Part shown: positions 13,501 to 25,338 of the stretch, one piece after another | How positions within the stretch are numbered: the stretch's first letter is position 1 | Layout: each line of letters opens with the position of its first letter | Notes under the pieces: model-generated | What the model was told of the DNA's origin: nothing | Database searches by the model: none | What the model saw: the letters and a program-made list of their open reading frames with translations, nothing else | Assembly (NCBI RefSeq): GCF_020520425.1 | Contig: NC_079489.1 | Coordinates: forward strand, 16,640,001 to 16,704,000 | Length of the DNA: 64,000 nucleotides | Reading direction: 5' to 3' | Source: Spinacia oleracea | Taxonomy: Eukaryota; Streptophyta; Magnoliopsida; Caryophyllales; Amaranthaceae | Program-made: the position numbers and the translations under genes

Positions 13501-14706
13501 GATAAATTTAGAAAGCTTGAATATGTATCCCATGCTTGAATTGATTTAGAACATGAATTAACTTAAAACATGCTTGAATTAATTTATAACATGTTTAATA
13601 ATTTTAGAACATGCTTGAATTAATTTAGAACACGAGCTTAAATTTTTAGAACATGTATATATGTTTATGTGTTGACTAGGTTCTCATGTTCTAAATTTAG
13701 AACATGCTTGAATGGATTTAAAACATGCTTGAATAAGTTTAGAACATGCTTGAATAAATTTTGAAATACAATGAATAAAGTTAGAACATGCTGAAAGTTT
13801 GAATAAATTTAAAACTTGCTTGAATAAATTTAGAACATGTTTGAATGGATTTAGAACAAGCTTGAATAAATTTAGAACGTGGTTGAATAAATTTAGAACA
13901 TGCTTGAATAAATTTAGAACATCGTTGAATAAATTTAGAACATGCTTGAATAAATTTAGAACATGCTTGAATAAATTTAGAACGTGGTTGAATAAATTTA
14001 GAACTTGGTTGAACAAATTTAGAACATCGTTGAATAAATTTAGAACATGCTTGAATAAATTTAGAACGTGCTTGAATAAATTTAGAACATGAGCTTACAA
14101 AATTTAGAACATGGTTGAATAATTTTAGAACATGCTTGAATTAATCTAGAACATGAGGTTAAAAATTTAGAACATGGTTGAATAAAATTAAAACATGCTT
14201 GAATAAATTTAGAACATGGATGAACCAATTTAGAATATGGTTAAATAAGTTTAGAACATGGTTGAATAAATTTAGAACATTAGTTTGAAAATTTAGAACA
14301 TGCTTGAATAAATTTAGAACATGCTTGAATAAATTTAGAACATGAGCTTACAAATTTAGAACATGGTTGAATAATTTTAGAACATGCTTGAATTAATCTA
14401 GAACATGAGGTTAAAAATTTAAAACATGGTTGAATAATTTTAGAACATGCTTGAATTAATCTAGAACATGAGGTTAAAAATTTAGAACATGGTTGAATAC
14501 AATTAAAACATGCTTGAATAAATTTAGAACATGGCTGAACCAATTTAGAATATGGTTAAATAAGTTTAGAACATGGTTGAATAAATTTAGAACATGAGTT
14601 TGAAAATTTAGAACATTGTTAAACAAATATAGAACATAGAGAGTGTAAAAGTGTTCTCACCATAAGAAGTGTTCTTACATAAGGAGGTGTTCTCACCGGA
14701 TCCCTC

Positions 14707-14800
<94 letters not shown>

Positions 14801-17800
14801 TTTTACATGTTGTTTTGAAATGTACTTATTTTACTTATTTATTTTAAACTTTACTTATTTTTATTATCCCTTATAATATTTTGCTGTAATATATATTTAT
14901 TTATTTTTTCCTCTTATCTTACTTTCATTAATTCCACTTTCTCCCTCTTCCTTGTTTATTCTTTTAATTTTGCGCTCTCTTCTGGTTGGATTGGTGACAA
15001 TGACAATCTCCTACGACGATTTATGTTAGCCGACCCCAAAACATTTTGGGACTAAGGCTTTGTTGTTATTGTTGTATCAGATGGGGAATGTTAATGAAAT
15101 CTCACTGGATCATGAATTTTGCATGCTATTGTCGCCATGATATGAAAACTGCTTAGTGAGACATTTATTCTTAATAGTTTTCTGCTCAAAATCCACATTT
15201 TTTAATTTTCAACAGCTCATCGTCTTTTGTAAACTCTCAGAGCATAAGAACCGATTCAGTGCCACTAGTACCCACAGTTGGTTTCAAGGATGGATTTCCT
15301 CTTGTATTGGGGTAGACAAGGCATATGCCGCATATCTAGAGCTCAAAGCAAAACTATGAGATTCAGCCCTCATCCTACATTATTTAGTTCATGTTATATT
15401 ATATCAGTAAGCTAGATCTTTGAATACCCAAGTTCACTATTTGTCATACGTGTATTCAACAAGAACATAACTTGCTGTTAAAAATATCATTCTACCAGTT
15501 TCTAATTCAGTTGCATGATTACATCTCTTTCTCAAAGGTTTTGCATATAGTCTAAAACTCTACATACTCTATTTTAGCTCAATGTAAGCCACACAGTTCC
15601 TTCTTTCTTGCTTATGTAAGTTCCTATTCTGAAAAAGAATATAATGGATGCCTAAATAATAAAGACTGATTGTTAACAGTCTCGCGATTCCTCCATGTCA
15701 GTTAACTCCCAATTTCAGCTACACATGGAAAAAGTATACAGCAAAACAGAAAATAGAAAACAGAAGCATCAGGAACATATTAAAGGTTTAAAGGCAGCAG
15801 ACCTGTGAACTAGAACTTTGTAAAGGCGAAGAGGCTTGGTTGAGAGATTATAGATAGCATCTGATATATGGTCCTTGCCAAACAGGTACACCACTGGATA
15901 ACCAAGGAGCCATCTGTGTACAATATATAGTTACATTTACAAACGGTGCTTATCTTCTTAAGTTAATATCAAGGATTGATTCAAGCAAAGAGTGATTCTG
16001 GCGTGCACAGATTCTAGTCACCACCATTCATTATCTTTTTTCACATAGTACGTCTGACATATGAACATTACTTCGAGAAACAATGTTAAAATGCAGAGGT
16101 CACATATATTTTGAGTAGAGAAAGGGGGACGTATTATCCATATCTTCAAGTGATCTCATCCTCATATTTCCACAACCAGATTTTAGAGCAAAGAAACTTC
16201 GGGGAAACAAGAATAGGAAAAGGATAAAACAAGAATAGGAGTTGTTCTTTCATTTATTTAAGACTCGAATTCTTACGATAAAACAAGTTTATATTGTCAT
16301 TGATGAAATAGAGTCCATGAAATTGAAACAAACCTTGTTAATGACATACAAACAATAATCTTCAGACCTTTCAAAAGAATCTAAACTGTTGTATATTTGA
16401 TCCATCAGGAGCATAAGAACATTTTTATTTTTTGAGGGAAGGAACACAAGAACTTTCCATAAATCAAATCTGGTTAACAGGATAGCATCTGAACAAGTCT
16501 TGCATAAGTCATCCACTCACCCTCACTACAAGCATCTACTGAAAGAACCGTTAATTTAGTACTAGTCCTTACCGGATAATGACCGATAAAGAATGCACTG
16601 AGGATAACATACTTCTTGATCCACATATTCTACTATTGCAAGTGTTTGACACGTGATCACTTCATAGTAACTAGTAAAATTTAAATGAGGTCAGGAGTTA
16701 CCCATTTAAGGTCGGTATTGTAATCTGATTGTCTTGCATGCAGCTACTGAAATCAAGAGCTTCCGAGCCCTGGCAAAGCTTAGAAGAAGCTTTAGCATAT
16801 TTCTGGTAGTCTTCACTTTGTCCTGGGCCTCCTGGCAAAGCATCCCTATTAACACCATCAGAAGTAAAAACCAACAAGAACAGATTTTGAACTGACACCA
16901 ACTCCTTGATGGCTGAGCTCCCAGAATCTGTTGATATCATCTGAAATACGTAAAGTAAGGAAGTCAGAGAGAGGAGGAGGAAACCCATTAGTAACATGCA
17001 AACAGTTTTAAAAAATCGCTGTTTTATTTCAGCTACCTTTGGAGGATCCTGTTCAAGGTCAACAAAATACTGTTTAGCATCCGAGCTCAAACTCCAAATA
17101 ACGTATTCAGCAAACTCCCTGACATTTAACAGGTAGATCATATCTTCAATAACCATTACTCTTAACTGCTGGAAAATAGTAGACTCCTGAAAGAGGGCAT
17201 AAATATACAGTTACTGTTGATGGCAATATTAGAAATCACTAAATCTTTTCAGAACTTGTGTGAAATAGGTTTACAATTTGCAAGAAAGTCACATTGCATG
17301 CTGTAAGAATATGATGATAGGGTCAAAGGGGCTATGACTCCTTGACTTCTGGACTTCTGGTGCATAAGCCTTCAAAAACCTTTAGAAATACGAAGTGACT
17401 TTTTTCCCACTAGTATAAGTCCTCCCTTAAGATCCATGAAGAAGGATTTTGCTCCTACAATAACTTGCGCCTGTATTATTACATTTTTTTCAATATTAGG
17501 GATGGATGATTTTTTATAAGAAAACTACTCCCTCTTCAAAATAATTGACCATAAATCTTGTGCATTTTGAGTATTCTTTTCTATCATATGAAATGCATAG
17601 ATTATTCAGGCTAAATCTAGCATACACTAAAAACCTGCACAAAAATGTATGGGTACTTGAGACTTAATCTAGCAACAACTACGAACAAATCATAGACTAA
17701 ATAGTCAAATTCAAAATTTTCGCTCTTTATAGCACTTTTTTCATTTACCCAATCGGGAAGAATAGGTCAACTGATAACTCCAGTTCCAGTTTTTCATTAC

Positions 17801-18571
17801 CTTTTTGTGTAATTTCCTAGTTCTAATGTTATCTGTATCTTTTAGAGTTGGCTACTAGAATCAGAGAAGGGTACATGTTCAAGTGTCGGATTCAGCTATA
17901 TTACGAAATATTAAGGATCCGACATAGATACTTGAGGTGAAATGAAGGTTCGTGTTACATCAAATGCTCTCAATCAAAGGTGTTCAAAACTCTCGAGAAA
18001 AAAAGTAGCAAAAACCTTGTGAATAAGATCAAGAAGAGAACATAAGTGCTGTTGGAGCTCAGGCATCTTTCCACCATAGTCTACCATCACAAGAGGTCTC
18101 ATCCCTGAGCACAATGCCAAAACATCTACAACAGCAAATTCATTATGTCACTAATATTCTCCATTTCTTTTTTCTCTAATTTAATAAACTTTGTTACATA
18201 ATTTCAACCAATATGTTTACTGCCCAAATTCAACTAACCAATACACATAAAATCATAACTTTCCCCCCAAAAGATAATTAACCCAGCTCAAATATCAGAT
18301 TATCATAAATAAATTCATCAATACATAAAATCAATGAAATGAGATTATTAAACCCGAAGTGGGTGTGCAATCAATTGAACAAAAGTTGCAAAGAAAAGAA
18401 ACCTAGAAATGAAATTGAACTTTGAATGGGATTATATGCTAGGTTGTAATTAAAGAGGGGAAACAAACCAATTTCAAGACGGAGTTTTGAAGAAGGTTTA
18501 AGGCGCCATTTGATTTGAGAAAGGGCGAAAGTTAAGACATTCAATGCTTCTTCCATTTGCGCGCTCTCCAT
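7557..18571 (-). CDS. UPF0739/C1orf74-like (DUF4504) protein, 6 exons
   Basis: Six minus-strand exons join in frame: 18469-18571, 18016-18125, 17037-17186, 16702-16940, 15803-15913 and 7557-7716. All have GT/AG borders and matching phases (1,0,0,2,2), giving 290 aa. The product starts MESAQMEEALNVLTF and has a LCSGMRPLVMVDYGG block in exon 2. LLGYPVVYLFGKDHISDAIY in exon 5 resembles the conserved core of eukaryotic C1orf74/UPF0739 proteins (human ~269 aa), whose biochemical role is unknown. The last exon ends EVSECYPQAIAL. There is no signal peptide or membrane span, so a soluble intracellular protein is inferred. Intron 5 (7717-15802) is unusually long because a LINE and a TIR element sit in it. 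The gene looks intact. Family name is moderately sure; gene structure is more so. Confidence 0.83.
9190..11990 (+). pseudogene. RTE LINE ORF: endonuclease plus reverse transcriptase
   Basis: The single expected polyprotein is split over several frames, so it is inactive. The endonuclease (EEP) part shows MCFGTWNIGSLTE (~9193), LQEAKWVG (~9287), IIGGDLNGHVGS (~9598) and SQIDFSLVR (~9803). The reverse transcriptase shows FIDLEKAYDKVPRE (~10990), GVYQGSALS...MDELTR (~11167) and the FADDIVL catalytic box (~11266). A C-terminal LRWFGHVNRR block is at ~11815. Frame changes lie near 9265 and 9590, and stops fall after 10287, near 10687 and at 11461. FADD with an RTE-like GDLNGH endonuclease and no RNase H supports the RTE clade over L1. 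Confidence 0.87.
12110..14710. mobile_element. Non-autonomous TIR element nested in the LINE 3' region
   Basis: The left end (GTGAGAACACTTACTTACGG, then two more GYGAGAACACTT units, ~12134-12184) matches in reverse complement the right end (~14645-14710). There AGTGTTCTCACC-type units also occur three times. The imperfect inverted ends of ~60 bp sit against TA repeats, so a TA target is possible. The interior has a gene-like CT-rich segment with an internal direct repeat (~12257-12310 and ~12422-12480), AATTAAAATCGATTTC repeats (~12655-12770) and a 21-bp minisatellite. No transposase is present. The superfamily is not certain. Confidence 0.65.
13393..14640. repeat. 21-bp minisatellite, about 50 degenerate units
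   Basis: The tandem unit is close to TTGAATAAATTTAGAACATGC. It is most regular at 13800-14090 and more diverged towards both ends. Because 21 is a multiple of 3, open frames appear on both strands (LNKFRTC repeats on +). They are a property of the repeat, not genes. Confidence 0.92.
14710..14797. repeat. (TA)n microsatellite
   Basis: An almost perfect alternating TA run of ~88 bp lies next to the right end of the nested TIR element. A shorter TA run abuts the left end (~12089-12113). This fits insertion of the element into a TA-rich part of the LINE 3' region. Confidence 0.95.
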
Positions 18572-18709
18572 GGTTGATTGATCAGGCTTGCAGTTGCTCC
18601 GGCGGTCCGACCACCTTGCGAATTACGGGTATTCGGAAGTACGAAGGAAGCGATGTCATTAAGAAAAGAGTAAAATCTTTTCTCTTTTTTTTTAAGAGAA
18701 TGAGTTAAA

Positions 18710-19900
18710 GCAAATTTGTAAAATCACATCTTAATGTAATTATTTTTTGCAAAAGACAATTAAAGGCAAATTTTCGGCATTGATCGAGTTTTTTCGGCAA
18801 TGATCGAGTTTTTCCGGTCATTGACATGCACATAAGCAGCACGTGTGGCTTTGTTTGGTTATAAAAAAATCTTTTATAACCAAATTTTGCGAGCAAGGAC
18901 CTTATATCCTATTTTTTGCGAAATCACAAATTAATGTAAATTTTTATGCGAAAGACAACCAAAGGCAAGTTTTCGGCATTGATTGAGTTTTTCCATCCAT
19001 TGACTTGCACATGAGCAGCACGTGTGGCTTTATTTTGCTAACCACACCCAATTTCTTGGACGGTACTCCAAACACTCGCAGTTCCAAATTCTCTCTCCTC
19101 CCAAATCCAATAAAAAGTCTTTAAAAATGGTGGCATCAACCATGGTGCTCGATCCTAAACCAGTCCCACCACCACCCCAACCTTTAGAACCACTATCAAC
19201 TGACTCATTCACTCTCTAAGGCCGATTGAATTCCCTAGAAAGGCAAATCGCATAAACTTCCCTCATTTCAAACTCTGAACCCAAGAATCCCCTTTCTCTC
19301 AAACCAAAAAATGTCAGGCGAAGAAGAAGAGAACGCATCCGAGCTAAAAGTGGGCGAAAATAAATTAGATTTTTCCTAATTGTCAAAACGTCTGAGAAAT
19401 TTTATTTGTTGCTTGATCAATCAGAATAGTGTTTGATTTAAGAATTGGTGAAATCAACCCCTAATTATCTGGAGATTGGGTAGATATTAATTCACTCTTA
19501 TTTCCGCAATATTTCATTTTCATTATGCATCACTGTGTGCTTAGCAAAATAAAGCCACATGTGCTGCTCACGTACAAGTCAATGGCCAAAAAAGCTCAGT
19601 CAATGCCGGAAACTTACCTTTAGTTGTTTTTCGCAAAAAAGTTTACATTAAGGTATAATTTCACAAAAAAAATTGTATAAGGTTCTTTCTCGCAAAAATT
19701 GGGTTATAAAAGGTCATTTTATAATAAAATAAATCCCCACGTGCTGCTCACGTGTAAGTCAATGGCCGTAAAAGCTCAGTCAATGTCGGAAACTGTCCTT
19801 TGGTTGTCTTTTGCAAAAAAAAAAAATACATTAATGTGTGATTTCGCAAAGGTCCTTTCTCGCAAATATTGGGTTATAAAAGGTCATTTTTAGCAAATTT
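18710..19900. mobile_element. Inverted-repeat (pack-MULE-like) element with captured exon
   Basis: Both arms are built from the same ~200-bp unit in opposite orientation. The left arm is 18710-19045 and the right arm 19545-19900. Each arm has two units with TGCGAGAAAGGACC-like, TTCGGCATTGATTGAG and GAGCAGCACGTGTGGC blocks. The core (~19050-19540) is unrelated and gene-derived. A shorter member at 59135-59690 has a 9-bp target duplication, which points to a Mutator-type origin. The first left unit is truncated, so the exact left end and target duplication are unclear here. Confidence 0.72.
19126..19372 (+). pseudogene. Captured gene fragments, including NRPB4 exon 1
   Basis: At 19311-19355 the frame reads MSGEEEENASELKVG. 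This is nearly identical to the N-terminus of plant RNA polymerase II subunit 4 (NRPB4, MSGEEEENAAELKIG), and it is preceded by leader-like sequence. The similarity stops after GTGGGCGA, where unrelated sequence and a stop follow. Just upstream, 19126-19219 encodes MVASTMVLDPKPVPPPPQPL..., an unrecognised fragment with an in-frame stop before LNSLERQI. Two host fragments inside inverted repeats fit transduplication. The match is from memory of the protein, not a search. Confidence 0.62.
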
Positions 19901-20570
19901 GTCAATCTTAAAACCGTTTGGTGAAAATTCTTAGATACATCAGAATACACCGTGCATAAAAGGATAATTTTATGCACATTGATGGTTCTTATCCCATTTT
20001 CTCCTTACATGTGAGGAAAAATGTGAGAGCGTGCACCGTGCACTGGATGCATGTAATATATTCTAATTGTTTGGTACCACTATCAGTTCTATGTTTTTTT
20101 TAAGTCATGTGATTTAAATAGAAGTATATATGAGTCAAAACTCTCAATAACCTATTCAGGCTTGGACTTGGACTCGGAAAAAACTCATTCATGTTCATTT
20201 ATTTAGTAAGAGAACCGATCGAGCTTGAACAAATTTTGAATCTCGTTAAGTAAACGAGTTTGAACATGAACATATGCATGCTAGTTTATTTATTTTCATG
20301 AACAAACTCGTTTGTTGATATTTTATAATCAAAAGTATTACCATGTATATTTTTTTATAAATAAAAAACATATTTTTACTTTTAACTAAGAAAATTGAGT
20401 AGCTCAAAGTGTGGAGCTCTAAAACTTGTTTGTCAAATGGGCCTTTGTTAGCCAAAAAATGCAAAACATGCATTTTAGAAAACCTCGGTAAATTAAGGGT
20501 GGATTTTTTAAAACACGATATATGTGGTGAATTTTTTAAAATCTCATTAGAATAATTAACGTAGGATTAA
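19901..20570. other. AT-rich intergenic DNA, nothing identified
   Basis: No coding region, RNA gene or repeat boundary can be supported here. Confidence 0.5.
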
Positions 20571-20834
20571 CTAGTTTTTGATTCCGGGCGATACACCGGG
20601 TTATTATATGAAAAATCATATTTATGCCATTACATACAAAAAACGTGATTAAATGCATATATTATTATTTTTTCTTCACTATTTTGTTATTTGTTATATT
20701 TTGTTTGGAAAGAAAGAAATCAAATATGACATATAGCTTGGTGGATAAGTCTTTATTGTTTGAAACTTGAGGTCGGGAGAGCGCCACATGGAAGATGAAC
20801 TTGATTGTAAAAGCCTTTTAATATATAGTATAAA
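20571..20834 (-). mobile_element. Small Helitron-like element (minus orientation)
   Basis: Read on the minus strand, the right side begins TATACTATATATTAAAAGG. The left side ends with a CCGG...CCGG hairpin followed by AATCAAAAACTAG. CTAG (20571-20574) after a short hairpin is the classic Helitron 3' end. At ~260 bp it has no coding capacity. The 5' terminus is not a perfect TC, so the right boundary is approximate. Confidence 0.5.
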
Positions 20835-23800
20835 TCTCAATTACATAAGAGAAGAGGGGAGGGGTATTTCAGTAATCCCATTTTTGGTGTCCCCAATCAA
20901 AAATACTAATATACCCTCAGCTCTTCACAATTACATATTGGTAAAATTGTGAAGGGCATTATATAAAGGAACAACTGAAGTCTCTTTAGTAATTATGATT
21001 TTCGTGTCCCCCCATGTAAAAGAAGAAAATACCCCACCACAGTTCTACAGTTTAATTGTACTACATACCTAATTTGATTGAAATAATGTAACGCCCAAAA
21101 TCAAGAATATGGGCCCATTAGCTGTATTACCAGTTTTACCAAAGAATAAAATCCTCTCTATCTCAATTACTAAAGTTAGTGTTGATTGAGAGATTAAATC
21201 AGGAAAGAAATGAAAATTAGGAAAAGAAAACATTACAATTATTACAATTCCCAAATGAAACGAAAATTATTACAGACCAAGATAAGAATAATACAGCAGA
21301 AACCAAAAACATTCAAAAAATCTCCAGAAACCAAAAAACATTCAAAAATCTCCAGAAACCAGAAGAAGAAGAAAATTTCCAGAAATCAGAAGACAAAAAA
21401 CCTCTCCCTTACTGCAAATCTACTGCCGCACTGATTCTCAGTAGAAAACTAGAAGAAATCAGTTCTCAGAAGAACCACATCACCATTCTTTCTTCTTGAA
21501 GTCGCTCCCACACATAAGTACACTTTTCGTACGAATCCTTGCAAAAAAATACAAAAAGATTAAACAATTTTTTTTATAATAATAATTCATGAATTTTAAT
21601 ACATAACCATAAAGAAACAAACATTAAACAATTAATTTTTTAACAAATTCGTGAATTTCTAATTTAATTGTATGGACATATTCAACTTCAAGGTTAGAGG
21701 CCTTAGAGCCATTAAAATCTGTGTATGCATAAAAATACAAGGAATATTGTACGCATAACAATTAAATTTTTATGTATATAAGACTATATATAACATAAAA
21801 ACATAAATTAAATTCATGAATTTTTATGCATAAAACAAATGTTCTTTTCTAATATTGTTGCGTTTATTTATTTTGCAGATTTCAAAATATAAGGTATGTA
21901 ATTATCATGTTTATATAGATTTTAATTAATTATTTTATATTTTAATTCATGCATTTGGTTAAATAATCTCTGATAATTTTTTTAATTTTTAATTGCAGAT
22001 TTCAACACAGAAGGTATGTGTATAGGGGTTTGGGAGAGTGCATTAACTTCTGTTTGGGAGAAGAGGGGAGGCTATTAACTTCTGAAAAGACAATAACATA
22101 AATTTGTGTTATTAGAATTATGATTTAAAATATAATTGACTAATGCAGATTTTAATTGGGGTTTGAAGTTCATAAATAGATACAACGACCACCGACATAT
22201 GGTAAATTCGTAATTTTTAAAATCTGGAAGAAAAACTAAACCACTCATCTTTCTGATCTTTGCTTTGCCAAGTTAAATCTGAGTTTTTTTTTGCATTTTT
22301 TTTGTTACATTTATGAGTACTCTTGCCAGATGGGTTTGCATTTTTTTTTGTTAAAGTATGTAAATCAAAAATCTGAAATAAATTATGGTTTTGCAGGTTA
22401 TAATTTCGGTTTTAAGTTCGATTTTAAGTTGGGTGTTAAGTTCATCAAGGCATACAATAAACAATGGCATAAGGTATGTGGCCAATCAATCTCTTAAACA
22501 AAATAGTAATATGCATGCTTTTTATTGATTTTAATTAATTATTAAAGATTAATTTTCATGCTTTTAATTGAATAAGTTGTTATTTGATTTTAAAATACCC
22601 TTCTCAGTTTTAATTATCAAGTAACTCCGTTAAACATGTGTTCTATAAAATTAAAAATTGATTATTACATCTAGGTATAACTTATAAATAGCGAAAGGGA
22701 AAAAAATACTTAAGGTGTACATGCGTTTATTGATTTTAATTAACTATTACAGATTTTAAATCATGCGTTTAATTACATAGAACGAAAAGAAAATCATTAA
22801 ATTTGATTCTAACTAAATCAATAAATCAACCCATAACAACATACAATTATCACATTTGATCCAATAAAACCCAATAGTCTCATGGAAAACAGCAAAATCA
22901 GATGAACAAATAAATTAATAACATTAATCCCCTGCATAAACAAAACCCCAATTCAAAGTACTCCTACTATTACTCACAATCCCAATTTGAAATAAAGACA
23001 ATACACCCTAAAATTTATAAAACCCCAAACTTCACCCTTATTGTTAATACCCACAACTCCAATCTACACTTACTATACGAACCACAGATACCCACTGAAA
23101 CCATCTAATCGAATCTGCTAAAACCAAAAATAAAACATCAATAAAATTGAAATTAAAATCAGAATATAACCCCAACTTTTTAAGCTATAATCTTAAGTCC
23201 ATTAAAACATGTCTTAAACCCTAACCAACCATAATATCTTCCAAAAATAAATTAAACAAAAAAAAGTATCACTGTTATCACCAAATTAAAACATTTCAAA
23301 GATCTCTTGAGATTTTATGCATCACTGTTCTCTAACATATAATAGAGATAACAAAATCACATCACTGTTAATCAAATTGTTAAAGCTTAAACAAATTGTT
23401 AAAGCTTAACAACATACAGTCACTTCCTAAAGCTATTCAATTTTAATTTGTGAAGACCTATACACAAATTGTTCAGATAGTTAATTAATCCAAGTTCGGC
23501 AAGCAGTTCAGATATTCGGTCAAATTTGAACACTCGCAATTCATGATAACATCACTGTATGAAATTTGGACACTCACCACGTTATGATTAATTAGTCTAA
23601 TTTAACATCACTGTGATAACACTTGCAATTCATCAAATAGTCCAATTTTTAAATACACAAAATGAAATTCAATCAAATCTAAAAATTTGATCATAATTGT
23701 CAAACAATTTCAATAAATATTTAGTCAAATTTGATCATAATTGTAAGACAATTTCAATAAAGATCATAGTTTCTATCCAAACACTTAGATTTCATCACAA

Positions 23801-25338
23801 CAACACAAATAACAAAGAATAAACCAGCAAACAGTTGTACATTCATCATTAACTAGCTCACCACGTTATGAATATCAAAGACCTATAAGAACTATCTAAA
23901 CGAATGTTCAAGGGTCCATTCAAGTTGCATGAATCCAAGGTCGGCAAACAATTAGATAGCGATTTTCTGTACTTTTCACAAGGAACATAATTTTCATTAA
24001 AACAAATTCAAAGGAAGAAAACACCTAAAATCAACACAACCAGTCAAAGTTGAAGTGGTCACGCACATTTAATAACAAAGATTTATAATAAATATGTTCA
24101 AAATAGTAGGGAAAGGGGCTTCATACCATTGGAATTTGCCTAAATCCACAAAACACTAAGTTAAATTGCCTAAAACCATTTTAAATTCGGTTAAAATGAA
24201 TCTCAAACCTCCCTCAACTCCTTACATTTAGCCACTTAAAACATGGGAAACACATCAAAGGGGTCCTAATTACCACACCAAGAAAAATCAATATAAACCC
24301 ATAAATCACCAAAGAAAATTGGTATAAATTAACATGCGAAAACACTAAAAAAATGGGAAAAAAAACCTAATTAAAATAAACATCACCCAAAAAATTTAGT
24401 ACAAATTAAACAAAGAAATTAATACCAGCAAAAAAAAGTTTTCATTTCAGATTTTTAAATTTCGAAAACAAAAGAGAGATATAGCGAAATAAATAAACCT
24501 TATATTCCAAATATCAAGCAACGCAGATTGTGGTTACCAATCTATCGCCTCCGCCGTCGCCTCGGACAGCGCCTCGCCCAGTAGAACGCCTCGCCGCCCA
24601 TCAACCCCGCACCTTTCTCTCCAACGACATGCAAATTAAAAGTTCAAAAAAAAAATAGTTAAGCAATAATTAAGAAAACGAACCCCAATTAAAATTAATA
24701 AAGCAACCATTAATCCTTAAAATAAACCCTAAATAACCTGTATTCGCCTTTTTTTTTTTTGCAAAGATCTTCAAACTAAGTGGAAATTTGTATGTAGATT
24801 CCCCAGTTTTCATCAAAACAGAGAGAAAGGAAAGAGATAAAGGAAAGATAGGAGGAGAAACAAGCTCAAATAGATTTAAGAAGAGAGAAGAGAACGGCGG
24901 AGAGAACGGAGAGAGAAAGAAGAAACAGACTCAAATAGGTTTAAAGGAGAGAGAAAGAGAGCGGCTGCGAGGAAGGAGAGAGATGTTAGCAACAAAATGA
25001 AATAGGCTTAGAATAGAGAGAGTTGTTTGTCTTAAATTTCGATAGGAGGTGTGAATGAAATGGGCCGGAAAATTTCCATTTGGGCTTTGAGAACGTAATA
25101 GGCCTATTCTCCAAACTTCATTAAACGAAAATTAGTATCTCTTACTAACTTGATAAAAAATACTAAAAGTCATTCTAATAAAATATTCATTTTATTTTTA
25201 ATTAGAATTTTCGTAATAGCAGAAAAGAAAAATAAAAGACATCAAAATTAATTTTTTATTTTATTTTATATTTTGAATTAAAACTTTGTTTTAGTGGAAA
25301 AGAAATTCGATTATAATTTAAGTAAAAACTTGAGGTAC

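Larger units (their letters stand above)
8778..15075 (+). mobile_element. RTE-clade LINE, degenerate, inside intron 5
   Basis: A non-LTR retrotransposon is flanked by ATCAGTTGGGGAATGTT (8761-8777) and ATCAGATGGGGAATGTT (15076-15092), a 17-bp target duplication with one mismatch. The 5' region (~8810-9140) has GC-rich repeated units (TGCTAGGTCGTC...GCGGCGCGCCAC). The coding region is at ~9190-11990. The 3' end carries GCCGACCCCAAAACATTTTGGG and a GTTGTTATTGTT tail, as plant RTE elements do. Without the nested insertion and TA run the LINE is ~3.6 kb, a normal full length. It is antisense to the host gene. Confidence 0.88.

Noticed and set aside
13684-14543. Protein genes on both strands of the minisatellite
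   Set aside because: Open frames follow from a repeat length divisible by three; no start context or domain.
13393-14640. CRISPR-like array
   Set aside because: The repeats are contiguous 21-mers without unique spacers, in a plant nuclear context.
15156-15359. Extra exon or gene in the UPF0739-like intron
   Set aside because: The protein reads exon 5 to exon 6 in phase without it, and no family is recognised.
24788-25000. Lys/Arg/Glu-rich small protein
   Set aside because: Low-complexity GAGAGA sequence inside a Helitron-like element; probably a captured leader region.
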